Positions 21,716-34,029 of a stretch of 64,000 bases of DNA are shown in pieces. The DNA is taken from assembly GCF_040939455.1 (NCBI RefSeq), contig NC_134120.1:58881501-58945500 (forward strand), read 5' to 3'. The notes below the pieces were generated by a model. That model saw only the letters and a list, made by a program, of their open reading frames with translations, ran no database searches and was not told the origin of the DNA. The DNA comes from Microcebus murinus (lineage: Eukaryota; Chordata; Mammalia; Primates; Cheirogaleidae). The translations under genes and the position numbers were made by a program. Each line of letters starts with the position of its first letter. Position 1 is the first letter of the stretch.

Positions 21716-23454
21716 TTGGGACAGTGGTCTACCTCTGGGTGTGAGGCAAGGAAATGACTTGGGGTGAAGTGCAGAGTCTTCCTTCACTTTTTTGGTGCCT
21801 GAAAGAGGCTCCCTCTTCAGGAAGTGGCCAACCAAGGCCAGAGTGTGTCTGTAAAATAATTAAGTAGGATTTTTATGTCCAACTCTATCCTGGGTGAGTT
21901 GAGGAAGAATGAAAGAGAGATCCTAATGCCTGATCACCATGAGTGATGTGAGCATGAAATTTAGGATAGAATTAGTTCAGAGGTTGTACCTAACAGCCCT
22001 CTCCAGATCATAGCATTTTTCAGGCCACTGTTGAATATGAATTTGTCTCATTAGCAAAGTTGTTAACCCCTCTCTCCCCTTTCTATATCTTCTCTTCTCA
22101 CTCATGTCTCTAGATCACCAAAGGAAAAGAACATGGGTTCCTATACCAAGTAAGGAAATGCACAGTAAATTAAGATGTGTACTTTAAAAGAAATAGGTAA
22201 AGAATTAACAGCCATCTTTAAGTTGTCAGCAGATTTTCTTTGCTTAAATTCTCTTTTTCTCAAAAAGACTTGTTCATACATTTCTAGGCTTAATGTGAAA
22301 AAAAGAGACTTGTTCAGAATCTAGATAAAAGAGAAAAATGTCCATTTTCATGGCTTCCTAATAGGTCATTTTTAAAGCAACCTGAAAAAGCAGAATAAGC
22401 TTTAACTTTTACAATATGGTCGAAATATCTGACATACTTACAGTATTCAAAGTAATTAAATTATTTTAAATGCCCATCTTTTCAGGTGGTTAGGGGCTAT
22501 TTCTCATCTCATGGGCTGTCACGTTATAAAACAGATGTTTTCTTGTGAAGGTACCTGTGAAAAATCAACAGGCCAGTTGTTTTCTAGACTGGCCTTCCAT
22601 AGGATTTATCTGATGTTTTGTCGTGATTAGATTTATGCTATGTTTTGAGGGGTTTTTTTGGTAATAAAACCACAGAAGTAATATTGTATTCTTCACAGTT
22701 CATCACTGTTTCATATTAGGAGACTTGCAATGTTGACTTATACCAATTACTGGTAACTTTAACTTTGTTCTCTTGGTTAAGATGTCTGCCAGGCCTTGCA
22801 CTGTGAAGTCACAGTTTCCCTTTTGTGATCCTTAGAACTGTGAGAGGAAACCCTGTGAGTGTATATATTTTCACTTGTCAAGTCCAGCCAACTAGTTTTA
22901 GCGTCCATCAATGATACTTGCTTTAATCAGTTATTATAATGGATTTCAAATGGAGATTTTAAAATTCCATCATTTCTTCTACACTTATTAATTGGCTTTT
23001 TACTTTAAAGAAGGGTTTTATAATCTCTGTATTTATTTGTTTCTGTGACTCTGGAAGTATGGTTTCCTATTTATTCAATGGCCTGTAATCTGTTAACATC
23101 AGTTATTTATTTTGACGCTGAAATTGTCCCAAACTTGGCCTTTGGGAGCCTCTTCAAGCTGGCTTCTGTGTTCTTTCTGTCACAAGTTTAGGATTATACA
23201 CAAGCTTTATAATTCAAGTACACTTACTCTGTCAGTGTAAGCAAAGTATGATTTCTTGACTAGATAACTTCAGAGTTGGGGGAGAGGAACAGGAGTAAAA
23301 AACATTTTGAGAAGTATTCTTTGTTCCTGCAGGGTCATGTGTGTCTTCCTCTTGGGACTGTCCCCTGGGTGCATGGACTCACACCACTACTTTTTTGTTA
23401 ACACTCCCCTGAAGCATTGCTCCCTGCAGCTCTCTCCTTGCATTCTGCACATAC
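21716..23454. other. Intergenic DNA, no gene seen
   Basis: About 1.7 kb without a named repeat or plausible exon, low in CpG. Nothing stands out. Confidence 0.35.
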
Positions 23455-25010
23455 TGCAAAAAATGTGGTGAAATATACATAACTTAACATTTACCACTTT
23501 ATCCACTTCAAAATGTACAACTTAGTGGCATTAACTACTTTTACAGTGTTATGTAACCATCTCTGCAATCTATTTCCAGAACTTTTTCATCATCTCAAAT
23601 GGAAACTCTATACCTGTTGAAAGATAAAACCCTATTTTCCCCTTCCCAGCTCCTAGTAACCTCTATGCTGCATTCTGTCTTTATGAATTTGCCTATTCTA
23701 GGTACTACTTATAAGTGGAATTATACAATATTTGTTCTTTTATATCTGGCTTATTTCACTTAGCATGTATCTTCAAGATTCATTCATGTTGTGACATGTA
23801 TCAAGATTTCCTTCCTTTTAAGGGTGAATAATATTTCATTTTATATATACACCACATTTTCTTTATCTGTTCATCAGTTGATAGACATTTGGGTTGTTTA
23901 TACCTTTTGGCAATTGTGAATAGTCTTGCTATGACCGTTGGTGTACAAGTATGTGTTTCACCTTCTGCTTTCAATTTACCTATAGTTTTGCCTTTCATGG
24001 AATGCCATATAAATTCATACAGTATCTTTTTTAAGTCTGCTTCTTTATCCTATCATAGTGCATTTGAGATTCAGCCATGTTGTTATATGTATCAATAATT
24101 TGTTCCTTTTTACTTCCTTTTTACTGAGTGGCATTCTATTGTATGGATATACTACAGTTTGTTTATCCATTGTCTATTTGAGGGACATTTGGGTTATTTC
24201 TAGTTTTTGCTGATTATGAATAAAGCTGCTACATACCTTTGCATATAGGTTTGTGTGTAAATATAAGCTTTCTGTTTTTTTGGGTAAATACCTAAGAGTG
24301 GATTGCAGAGCCACATGAGAAGCAGATGTTTATAAGACATTGCCAAATTGTTTTCCAAAGTGAATGTACCATTTTACACTCCCACTAGCAATGCATGAGT
24401 GTTCCAATTCCTCCATATCCTCGCCAACACCTGCTATTTTCCTTTTTTTCTTTCTTTAATAATAACCATCCTAGTGGATGTAAAGTGGTATCTCATTGTG
24501 GCTATTTCCCTAATGACTAGTGATGTTGACTGTCTTTTTATGTGCTTATTGATAATTTGTATATCTTATTTGGAGAAAGGTCTGTTCAAATCTTTTGCCC
24601 ATTTTTTTTTTTTTTTTTTTTTTTTTTGAGACAGAGTCTCACTTGTTGCCCAGGCTTAGTGAGTGCCCTGGTGTCAGCCTAGCTCACAGCAACCTCAGAC
24701 CCCTGGGCTCAAGCAATCCTCCTGCCTCAGCCTCCCGAGTAGCTGGGACTACAGGCATGCGCCACCATGCCCGGCTAATTTTAGATATATTAGTTGGCCA
24801 ATTAATTTCTTTCTATTTATAGTAGAGACGGGGTCTCGCTCTTGCTCAGGCTGGTTTCGAACTCCTGACCTCGAGCAATCCGCCCGCCTCAGCCTCCCAG
24901 AGTGCTAGGATTACAGGCGTGAGCCACCGCGCCCGGCTCTTTTGCCCATTTTTAATTAGGTTGTTTTGTTGTTGATTTGTAGGAGTCATTTATATATACT
25001 ACATGTACTT
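23455..25010 (-). mobile_element. L1M 3' region, antisense, split by Alu
   Basis: Two successive reverse-complement L1M 3' UTR blocks (23455-23990 and 24010-24590). Recognisable phrases are 'aagtggaattatacaatatt', 'gacatttgggttgtttat' and 'ccatcctagtggatgtaaag'. It is interrupted by the Alu at 24607-24937. Confidence 0.7.
24607..24937 (-). mobile_element. Alu, strepsirrhine type, antisense
   Basis: A long T-run, both arms and the lineage insertion. A 16-bp target duplication tcttttgcccattttt lies at 24591-24606 and 24938-24953. Confidence 0.95.
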
Positions 25011-25916
25011 GTAAGCACTTATATTTAGTTCTCTTAAATACCAGTACACGTTTGCATATTTTCATAGAAAGCACACTGTCTCCACCTGGTGGTGGTTTTA
25101 TATCAATTTTAGCAACACCACAGTCCCTCTTTTCTCCTCCACATCTTTTATTGCTTTTTTTAAAGGATATGATGAGAGCTTTAGATTTATACTACTTTTA
25201 CTGCCTCACCTACCAAGAATTACCTGAAAAAACATTTTTGTTATCTACCGGAACAACACCACATTTTTAATATAATCTACATTTTTATTCCTCTTTATTC
25301 CATTAATATCCTTTAAGTTCTTTAAGTGTCTACTATGTACCATATCCAAGAAAATTGTTGTGCCTAAAACAGAAGAGACCCTTGTCATGCCTGTGGCAAG
25401 AGCTCTCAAAGCTGCCAGCTCTCTGACATTTGCTTTGTGCTCCCTGATTCAGTGCATAATACAGGCAAGAAAAAACACGCTAGCATAACTGCAATGTCTT
25501 TTAAACAAATAAGTTTAAAGACACAATTGAAAATTGTAGGTTTCACGACTTACCCCATAATTTGTAGGGTTGTGTGGGAAAAACCCGGGTAGAACCTCCC
25601 CTTGGGATTCTTTGTTTCAGCACCAGCCTGTCTGCACATCTTTTCCTGGAGGTCAGTTGGGTTCTTTTTCCTAAACAAATATGTGCAATCACCTTGATTG
25701 TGTTTGTTCAATTGTAATATCCTTTAAACTTCTCAGAGAGTTCATATAGGACAAGATGTAAATAGCTTATGGCGTGTTTCTGTCATTCAGGTGGAAGTTG
25801 TGTCTGGATGACATTTGAACAGTATGTCCCTTTATTCCCCAAATCCATCTAGGCCATAAGCCCTGATGCACATTTACACAGGGGTGGACATCATAAAGTG
25901 ATCACGTAAATAAGAG
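25011..25916. other. Intergenic DNA before the minus-strand provirus
   Basis: No gene or named repeat recognised. The ORF at 25052-25270 has no motif. Confidence 0.3.
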
Positions 25917-25921
25917 AATAA

Positions 25922-26328
25922 TGTAAGGTTTTTTCGGCAGCGGCGAAAAGAAAAGACAGACACAGAGAGAGAAAGAGTGGGGGCCAAACCACGTGGCTTT
26001 ATTATACACTCGTGAACGAGGTTCTGGGGCCCCAAGAGAGGGGGGGTCCCGGAAGTCGCCACAGTTTGAAGGGGCTGAGGCCGTTTATACCCTTTGGGTG
26101 GGGCTAGGGACTTGTGGGGGGAAGAGCTGGGATTCTCTATTGTGACCTTGGAGGTCGTTGAGAAATAGGAGGGGCTGGAGGTATTTGTGGAGTCCAGGAG
26201 CGAATCCAGGTGGACATCTGGGTGTGGTTCCTCTCAGTGGGGCCTGGCAGTTTGTCCTTGGCAGGTCAGGTCACTAAGTGTTTTCTTTTTCCATCTAGGG
26301 AGCTGAGGGGGCCGCCACCAGCCTTACA
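25922..26328 (-). repeat. 3' LTR of the minus-strand provirus
   Basis: 407 bp, with TG and CA ends. It keeps a minus-strand AATAAA (25998-26003) and a TATA-like box (26084-26089). About 5% of positions differ from the partner LTR by eye, besides an indel. Confidence 0.9.
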
Positions 26329-26334
26329 TTCCGG

Positions 26335-27380
26335 CCTTTTGGTTTTGATGGGCCCGCTCTTTCCGACTACTTCCTGCTAGGAGGGGCCTGGTCAGGGGCT
26401 CTAGGCGGGGCGGCTGTGGAGGGGCGGTTGGTAGTGGAAAGTATGGATGAAGAAGTAGTTGGTTTACGGCCACTCCTGTCAGCTCTTGTAGGCGGCGCTG
26501 GAGGAACTGCAAAAGACAGGGAACAAACAGAAAGATTAGGCAGATGATGACACCGGGTGGCAATGGCCAGGTAGCCAAAGGGAATTGTATCCAGCCAAAG
26601 GGGGACGCATCCCAGCGAGGCGGTTGTGCAGGTCTTTACTCAGGTTGGTGAGCTTGTCTATGTTCCGCTCCAAAGGCCCGATTCGCCAGCATAGCAGCAG
26701 CATTCTTTATGAAGGAAAAGGCAGGTTTTTCTTTTTCCAGTCATCAGCGGGTCTGCAAAATCTTGGGCAGAAATGACACCGTGGCCCAGGGCACCTCCCG
26801 CGAGCCCTGAGGCCACAATGGAAGAGGCCAAGCTGAGACCTACCATGACAGGTAGAAAGACGGCTAGTCTTGGCTGGGCTTCTGGGAGAAGCCATCCAAA
26901 CTCAGACTCACCGTATAGAGTTTATTGAGGGACCACCATGACAGGGAAACAGGGACCCGGGGTGGATGTATTGACGCAGCGGGTAAGTGCTCCGTTGCAC
27001 CAGAATAACTGTCCCAGAGCAGAGGAGGTGGCTGTGGTCACAGTATGGTTGGTAAGGCGGCGTCCGTGAAGTTGTAGGCAGGGGATCAGTGCGGGAGGTG
27101 AGAAAGCACACGCGGTCTGCGTAGGGCTGGCCTGTAGGCTCAGGTTCCCAAAGGGAACGCGAGTGAGCGGAGTGGAGCATGAGGGAGCTGATGAGGGAGT
27201 TTGGGGGTTAGAATGGTTTAGAGGGACAGCAGCCAGCAGGGGCTGCTGAAAGGAGGCACAGAGGAAACAGTGGGAAATATTAGGGATTATTTCAGGGGAA
27301 TTTAGGAAGGTGAGGGTGTGCTGTATGATATCTAACCAAGAGGTGAGAGTGGGGTTATGGGGACGAGAAGGAGCAAGTTG
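26335..27380 (-). pseudogene. env remnant (SU C-terminus and TM)
   Basis: Reading leftward, a CFLC motif (CXXC type, used in SU-TM disulfide exchange) lies near 27260. A glycine- and alanine-rich hydrophobic segment resembling a fusion peptide follows, then a Cys-rich TM motif ending CCCYA near 26690, and a last hydrophobic segment near 26540. At least one in-frame stop and a frameshift break it. Most of SU is deleted. Confidence 0.7.
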
Positions 27381-28050
27381 TCCGGCCAGAGTCTGTTCTG
27401 CCTTCTGGGAAGCGGAGCCCTCGGGGAGGCGGGCGCCTCTGTAACCTGAGAGGCCGAGACAAGGGCATGGGCTGCCTGGCGTTTGCCGTCATCGCCCACG
27501 GTCGAGCCGCCATCAGCAAACAGTGTTAAGTCTGCATCTGAGCGGGGCTGGTCCGAGAGGTCGGCCTGGAGGTGGTGGCGGCATCGACCGTCTCCGGGCA
27601 GGAGCGAGAGGAGAGGGTTAAGGACGGGATGGGCAGCAAAGTAGCGGGGTTTAGAGTAGCAGACTGTGTTAGGGTGATGTTGGGATTTCCTATGAATATG
27701 AGATGGGATTCCTGTAACCTAGAGGGAGTGAGGGGCGCCGACGAGCGGTGAGTCAGCAGATCTTGGAGGCGATGGGTGGAAAAGACATGAAGGTGCTGTC
27801 CCAGGGACAGCTTCAGTGCTTCCCTGGCGAGAGAGGCTGCCGCGCCCAGTGCCCTAAGGCCAGGCGGCCAGCCAGGACCGTGGTGTCTAGTTGTTTGGAT
27901 AAATAAGCCACTGGAGCACAGGTGGGTGGGCTCCAGGAGCCTAAGGGCTGGGCGAGGACACCCAGGGCCAGGCCCTGGCGCTCGTCTGTGTAGAGGTGAA
28001 AGGGTTTTCAGGATGAGGGAGTCTTAGAGGTGGTGCCTGGAGTAGAGTGT
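27380..28050 (-). pseudogene. RNase H remnant (pol)
   Basis: The minus strand keeps an ADGGS block near 27500, in the place of the first acidic RNase H motif, followed by an Ala-rich stretch typical of retroviral RNase H. The frame is broken and the gene is cut short where the env remnant begins. Confidence 0.6.
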
Positions 28051-28970
28051 CACGAAGCTTTAGAAATGCGAGGCCGACAGCTCGGGGGTTTAGTAAAGGG
28101 CCAGCGGGGCATCACGGGCTGCCTCATAGAGGGGTTTAGCAAGGAGGGAGAAGTTAGGGATCCAGTGTCGGAAGAAACCAACAAATCCAAGGAAAGACAG
28201 AATCTGCTCAGCGGTCGTGGGTGGTTGGAGATCGCGAAGAGCCCGTTGGCGGTCAACAGTGGGATCTCGGGACGTGGGGGTGAGCCGAAGTCCAAGATAT
28301 GTGACCATGGGCTCGGACAGCTGGACTTTGGAGGGGGACACTCGACAGCCCTTGTAGGCAAGGAAGTTAAGCAGAGAGGCAGTGCGGGTCTTAGAGTGCC
28401 GTAAAGAGGGGCTACAGAGCAGATCATCAACGTATTGGAGAACAGTGCTAGGCTGTAAGGGACATTGGAGTAGGTCCTGGGCCAGTGCCTGACCAAATAG
28501 GTGGGGGCTGTCCCCAAACCCCTGGGGCAGGACGGTCCAAGTGAGTTGTCTAGATGTGTTTGTGTCAGGATCTCCCCACATAAAGGCAAAGAGATTGTAA
28601 CTGGCTGGGTCTAAGGGGATAGCAAAGAAGGCATCTTTGAGGTCCAGACCGGAAAAGCGGGCAGTGGAGGGCGGAATATGGGAAAGTGAAGTGCAGGGAT
28701 TAGCACCACAGGGTGTATGGGGATAACAGCCTCCTTAAAGAGCCCTAGGTCCCTGACCAGCCGGTAGGACCCGTTTGGCTTCTTTACCGGGAGAATGGGT
28801 GCCTTATAGGGAGAATTAGTTGGGATTAAAAGTTTTTCACACGGAAGACGTTCTATCATGGGTCTTAGACCTCTGCGGTGGGTGGCGAAACAGGGAACTG
28901 GGGGCGGGAAGGAAGGATGAAGGGTCTTTGAGTCGAATGAGGACGGGGTGTGGTGTGTGGCCACTACTGG
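28050..28970 (-). pseudogene. Reverse transcriptase remnant (pol)
   Basis: Two frames share the RT. The upstream one (28611-28964) has LPVKKPNGSYRLVRDL. The downstream one (28090-28581) has LPQGFGDSPH and LQYVDDLL (YVDD at 28423-28434). A frameshift near 28650 separates them. The catalytic YVDD is intact but the enzyme cannot be made as one chain. The + strand ORF 28030-28404 is an antisense shadow. Confidence 0.88.
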
Positions 28971-29149
28971 GGTGGAGGTGTCCCAACCCCAGAGTCTACA
29001 AGTTCAGGCGGGAGAGGGCGCGTCTTGGGAGAGGCGGAGGGTGGGGGTGAGGAATCTGAAGAGAGGGATAGAAGGAGAAGGGCGGATGTCCCTGAGGAAA
29101 AGTGGAGTGTGGTGCCTGATTTGGCTAATAAGTCTCTTCCTAAAAGTGG

Positions 29150-29440
29150 AGCGGGACAGGAGGGCATGATGAGGAAGGAGTGGGTGATGGGACGGTCGTC
29201 TATAAGACGTGTCAGAGGGCCAGTAGTAGGGGCCGTGAAGGACTGCCGTCAGTGCCCATAACCGACACCTGGGAAGGATAAGTAGGGCCTGAAAAAGAAG
29301 CAGGACAGAGTAGGTAGCCCCGTGTTGACCAGAAAGGACACTGCCTCACCCGCTACCCTGATTGCTACCCTGGGCTCAGCGAGGGTGATCGGGGTGGCAG
29401 AGCAGGGCTTCGTGGGTCTTCTGCAGCCAAGCCCAAAACT
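29150..29440 (-). pseudogene. Protease remnant (pro)
   Basis: The minus strand shows a retroviral aspartic protease-like FLVNTG motif (codons at 29328-29339). The family has Asp where this copy has Asn, so the catalytic residue is lost. A G-to-A change at a CpG explains it. Confidence 0.6.
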
Positions 29441-30998
29441 GTCAACGGCAGGTCTGGGGGTGGAAGGACTGACCCTCTAGACCTTTGTCCCAAGGGGCAA
29501 TCACTCTTCCAGTGTCCCTCTTGACCACAGGCCGGACAAGGCTTATTGGGCTGACGTGGCTGCGGGCACCGGTTGGCCCAGTGGCCTCCTTACCGCACTT
29601 GAAGCAGGTGCCCGGCGGGGCGTGGCTGGTGGCTGGTGGTCGATGGCTTTCCGGGCCCCACCGGCCGCAGGGCTGCAACCGAGGCTTGGGCTTGCAAGTG
29701 TGCGTTTTGGTGGACATGGGCTTTCCTTTGGGCCTTTGCCTGTTCATCTCGGGAATTAAAGATTTTAAATGCCATGTTCACCAGGTCTCGGATGGGGGTC
29801 TGAGGGCCTTCTTCTGCCTTTTTGAGTTTGCGCCTAATGTCAGAGGAGGACTGGTGATAAAGTGAGCTGCAAGGACGGTGGCCCCTGCTGGGGAGGTGGG
29901 GTCCAAGTGGGTGTGTTGGATGAGAGCATCCGTAAGGCGGCTGAGGAAGCCGCGGGATTTTCATCGGGCTTTTGAGTGATTTCTCTAAGCTTATTAAAAT
30001 TAACTGCCCGATGGGCGGCGGCCTGGAGACCAGCAAGAACGCATTGCAGCATGCGATCTCGGCGGGTTCTACCATCTCGGCCGGCGGGGGTGTCTGGCTG
30101 GTACTCCCACCCTGGCTCACTGCGTGGACAGCCTCGGCCCCGACCGGCATGCTGCGGTCTGCTAGGTGGACTTGATCAGCATGTCCCTGAGCTGCCGCCC
30201 AGACACGTTCCTTTTCATCAGGAGTGAGAGTAGAAGCCAGAATGACAACAATGCCACGCCAGGTCGAATCATAGGCTGGTGTAAGACAGCGGAACTCTTT
30301 GGTGTAGGCTGGGGGTCGTTAGAAAAGGAGCCTAAACGCTTCTCAATCTGAGAGAGATCAGAAAGGGAGAAGGGAACATGGACGTGCACGACCTCTTCGG
30401 CACTGGCTACCTCTCTCAGGCGACAGAGAAGGGTTTGGCCTGAGGGCCCTGCGTGGGATCGAGCGTGGTGACTGACAGGGGACGTTGGCAGAGAGCCAGC
30501 GCAAGCAGTAGCGGAGGACGGTGGGGCCCTAGGAGGAGGAGGAGGACCTAGATATGGTGGAGGCCGAGCAGGGGGACAGGTAAGGGAGTCAGGCGGGCCA
30601 GAGAAGGCGGAAGAGGTTTCTAACGGGTCCTTCGGCTGAGAGGTGGAAGAGGCCAAGGACGGCGGAGGACTCAGTGCAAGGAGGATTTGTGACGGGTCAC
30701 AGGTCTGACAGAGGGAAGGACGGGAGCGCAGATGGAAGAAAGCCTGGACATAAGGGCTCTCCCACCATTTGCCATTTCGGTGACAAAAGTTATCGAGATC
30801 TTGTAAGATTTTGAAACTGAAACTCCCATTTTTAGGCCACTGTGACCCATTGCCTAATTTGTACATCGGCCAGGCGGTGTTACAATAGAAAATGAGTCGC
30901 TTGGGCCGAATATCAGACTTGAGGCCCAGGGCTGCAAGACTGGCTAAGAGACAGCCCAGAGGCGTGCTAGATTTGATTTTGGAGGGTTGACCGACCAT
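29440..30998 (-). pseudogene. gag remnant
   Basis: The ATG at 30996-30998 opens 278 codons (to 30162) with a matrix-like N-terminus, then a Pro-rich segment holding a PPPY late-domain motif at residues 146-149. After a frameshift near 30290 the capsid continues in the 29590-30150 frame, with its C-terminal part (SSSDIRRKLKKAEEG). Two CCHC knuckles follow. The first is cut by a one-base deletion near 29590; the second (CPACGQEGHW, about 29494-29538) is intact. Confidence 0.82.
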
Positions 30999-31410
30999 GG
31001 TGTCCTAGTCCAATGAGGGGAGGAGATCGGGAGCTGGCGTCCCAGGTCACCGATCAGGCCTTGGAGAGAAGGCTCTGAGCCTTGGAAAGGACCGACTGAG
31101 GGGATCAGGCGTCCCTGAGACACTCAGGGCCTTGTAAATCCTTAGGGATGGAAGGACTGACTGAGGGGCTCGGGCGTCCCCGAAGACACTCAAGTCCTTA
31201 TGGTGGAGGATCTCTGACTTGGGCTATGGACAGAGACCCTGGAATGGACTCATTGGGCTAGGAACACAAGGGCAGAGGGACTTACCCAGGCCAATTGGTC
31301 GACTGGCGTCCAGTGGAGGTCCCGGTCCGAGGTCTGGAAGACACGAGAGGGGACAGTGCGACCATGGCCCTGAGGCAGGCCGTCGCAGCCAAGACTCCCC
31401 TCCCGGGTTT

Positions 31411-31428
31411 CGGCACCAAATGTAAGGT
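31411..31428 (-). other. Primer-binding site, tRNA-Phe
   Basis: The + strand tcccgggtttcggcacca equals the 3' end of tRNA-Phe including CCA, 18 of 18 by my recall. It lies 2 bp inside the 5' LTR of the minus-strand provirus. Confidence 0.85.
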
Positions 31429-31430
31429 TT

Positions 31431-31830
31431 TTCGGTGGCGGTGAATAGAAAAGACAGACACAGAGAGAGAAAGAGTGGGGGCCAAGGCGAGGTTCTGGGG
31501 CCCCAAGCGCGGGGGGGGGGGGGGGGGGGAGGGGGTTGGGGAGCGTCCCGGAAGTCGCCACAGTTTGAAGGGGCTGAGGCCTTTTATACCCTTTGGGCGG
31601 GGCTAGGGACTTTTGGCGGGAAGAGCTGGGATTCTCTATTGTGACCTTGGATGGCTGTTGAGAAATAGGAGGGGCTGGAGGTATTGTGGAATCCAGGAGC
31701 GAATCCAGGTGGAGATCCGGGTGTGGTTCCTCTCAGTGGGGCCTGGCAGTTTGTCCTTGGCAGGTCAGGTCACTAAGCGTTTTCTTTTTCCACCTAGGGA
31801 GCGGAGGGGGCCCCTGCCACCAGCCTTACA
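31431..31830 (-). repeat. 5' LTR of the minus-strand provirus, damaged
   Basis: 400 bp. Compared with its partner it lacks a net 27 bp or so around the polyadenylation signal and carries a G19 run (31511-31529). The minus-strand TATA-like box (31582-31588) is kept. Confidence 0.88.
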
Positions 31831-31835
31831 AATAA

Positions 31836-32550
31836 TAGTGAAGGGGAGCTATAATTTGATTTTAAACACTTGCATATACTAAGCACAATAGGCCTGTGGA
31901 ACAGAGAGCACAAAGTAGGCTGTGACAATGACAATGTGAAAGGGAACAAAAATGTCAAGACCAAGAAAAAAAGGGAAATGGCAATATAGAAAAACTCAAG
32001 GCCCATAAAGACATAAATTAAATATAAATTTAATTACAAATAAATGTAAATTATAAAACTCAAGGAAATTGCCAAAATTCATAGTTGAGAGAGGAAATGA
32101 AATATAGAAGTATGAAAATTGGATAGAAATGGCAATAGCCTATTAGGTCCTACATTGAAAATCCTAGATGGGACAGAAAATAAAGTAAATTTGCACTTGG
32201 TTTAATGTATAAAGGAAGTCAGAGATTTAAGTTAATTATTGATTTTTATAATCAGAAAAACAGAGCACAAAGAATATTTTTAAATAATGTAATTTAATTA
32301 CCAGGACTATTTAAAAAGAATAGATATACTTCATAATTGAAAAACATTACATTCTAAATGTTCTTAACATCTTTTCCATGTTTGAATTTTGAGCTTTGTA
32401 CAGTTTGTTTTTGTTTTGAGGAGATTTTGTTGTTGTTCTTGTAGCTAATGGCCTGGATGTACTGTGAGTTTGTGTAGGCATTTGTGTTTATGTATTCATG
32501 GAATTATGACAAAAAGGAAATCCATCCAAAAGTTAACATTGCCTTATTAG
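31836..32550. other. A/T-rich DNA between proviruses
   Basis: No repeat or gene recognised; very A-rich, without TG/CA-bounded structure. Confidence 0.3.
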
Positions 32551-32552
32551 GT

Positions 32553-33030
32553 GGTGATATTGTTACCCAATAATAACAAACATGGTGGATTTATCTATCG
32601 TTCTGCAGTGAGCAGTTCTATGCAAACCTACCCCCAAAGACCTAGAAGCTGAGAGGCCAAAGAAAGAGGCTAAGAAGTACATTTTTTCAGAAGAAAAGAT
32701 TTAATAGGGACTTATGAAAAGAAGCCAAGACTGGGCAGCCGCACACCAGACAAGATGGCGGGTCCCTGTAACATTACCTCAGAGCCAGAACTTACAAACC
32801 ATAGGGAAGGAATGGGTAGGACAATTTGAAGCCAGCCCCTCTGGGTAAGGCAAGAATGCTGGGTGAATCTGCCTAAGGGTAGGGCGATGGTCAAGGTTTT
32901 TTTGACCTAAGGGCAGGATTTACGGTAACACTAGATAAAGTAGAAATGTTGGAGGCATTCCCAGAACTGGGGGTTAATCAGAAGTCAACATGGTAGATTA
33001 GCATCTGAGATGGAGTTGCTCTATCCTCCA
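32553..33030 (-). repeat. Possible LTR, antisense
   Basis: Begins near 'tggtgatattgttaccca' and ends near 'ctctatcctccaca', with G-rich modules like an LTR in reverse. I did not find a target duplication. The family is unknown. Confidence 0.35.
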
Positions 33031-33226
33031 CATCCATTAATTATAATAAGCCTATATTATTTTAATTATATAAACATGGTATTCAAATTGATGGCTGAAA
33101 TGGAATGATAATATAGCAAAAGAAAATAAAATTGACTTTTCAAATATTTTATGAATACAGTTATACTTATTTGTTTTACTTACAAGCATAAATTGAACCC
33201 TTTTATGTGGATTCTTTTGGATAATT

Positions 33227-33658
33227 TGTTCAGTCCAAAGCTGAGAGAGAGACACACAGGAAGCCTCATGTGTAGCAAAATGCTGTTTATTTTGAGCATC
33301 TGGGTGCAGATGAGTGGAGGCAAAAAAGCATCCACGAGAGAAGAGGAGAGCCTTGGGTTTTACAGAGGGTTTTTCCATGGGGAGCAAGTAAGTGGACCAG
33401 AACAGCTATTTGTAATTAATTATTTTTCAAACAACCAGCTCCTAGGATCCCTACCCCAGTCACATCCGTCTTCCTTATCAGGAGAGCTAGGGAGGAGGGA
33501 GCAGGAAGGAGTGCTGGCTGCAGCTGTCAGTTAGATTTATGAAGTCCAGAGGGACTCTCCAGACTCCTGCTGCTATTGTTTCACAAGCCTAAGTTTGGCA
33601 TTAACCACATTCTGTCCTATACATACTTTTCGGATTCCCACCTGGAACAAACCTAACA
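33227..33658 (-). repeat. Solo LTR with 5-bp target duplication, antisense
   Basis: 432 bp, TG to CA, flanked by taatt on both sides (33222-33226, 33659-33663). The minus strand has an AATAAA-type signal (complement of 'tgtttatttt' near 33288) close to the left end, so it reads right to left. No internal sequence adjoins it. A 5-bp duplication fits ERVL/MaLR or some class I families. Confidence 0.7.
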
Positions 33659-33674
33659 TAATTCATTGTTTTTT

Positions 33675-33816
33675 TTGGTTTGTTTTTATTTTTTTGTAGA
33701 GACAAGAATCTCATTATGTTGCCCAGACCGTCTCAAACTCCTGGCCTCAAGCAATCCTCCTGCCCTGGCCTCCCACAGCACTAGGATTACAGGCATGAGC
33801 CACTGCACCTGGCCAG
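33675..33816 (-). mobile_element. Alu monomer (FLAM-like), antisense
   Basis: A T-rich head, then a single left-arm-like unit ending 'gagccactgcacctggcc'. The repeat tcattgtttt is present at 33663-33672 and 33823-33832 as a probable target duplication. Confidence 0.75.
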
Positions 33817-34029
33817 GATATATCATTGTTTTAAGAAAAATAATATAGTTGATAAATTTTTATCTTTCCCTCTCTTCTTCTCTTTTCTTTCTTTTACACA
33901 GTCCATCAGCTCTACTTTCAAATGGCAGCTTCTGCTTAAGAAAAGAACAACAACAAAAAAGAAAAATTATTTAAAGTAAAAAAATTTTTAATTAAAAAAT
34001 AAGAAAAAAAAATCCAGAATCCAACCACT

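Larger units (their letters stand above)
25922..31830 (-). mobile_element. Class I endogenous retrovirus, tRNA-Phe primer, internally deleted
   Basis: A provirus on the minus strand: 5' LTR 31431-31830, primer site 31411-31428, gag about 29440-30998, protease about 29150-29440, RT about 28050-28970, RNase H about 27380-28050, an env tail 26335-27380 and 3' LTR 25922-26328. It is flanked by aataa on both sides (25917-25921, 31831-31835). Integrase and most of SU are missing: RNase H sequence runs almost directly into the SU C-terminal part. All frames are broken. It is a gammaretrovirus-like (class I) element by RT, TM and primer type. A functional virus is excluded by the deletion. Confidence 0.88.

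Noticed and set aside
28030..28404. Plus-strand ORF opposite the minus-strand RT
   Set aside because: It lies antisense to clear RT motifs including YVDD; no independent evidence.
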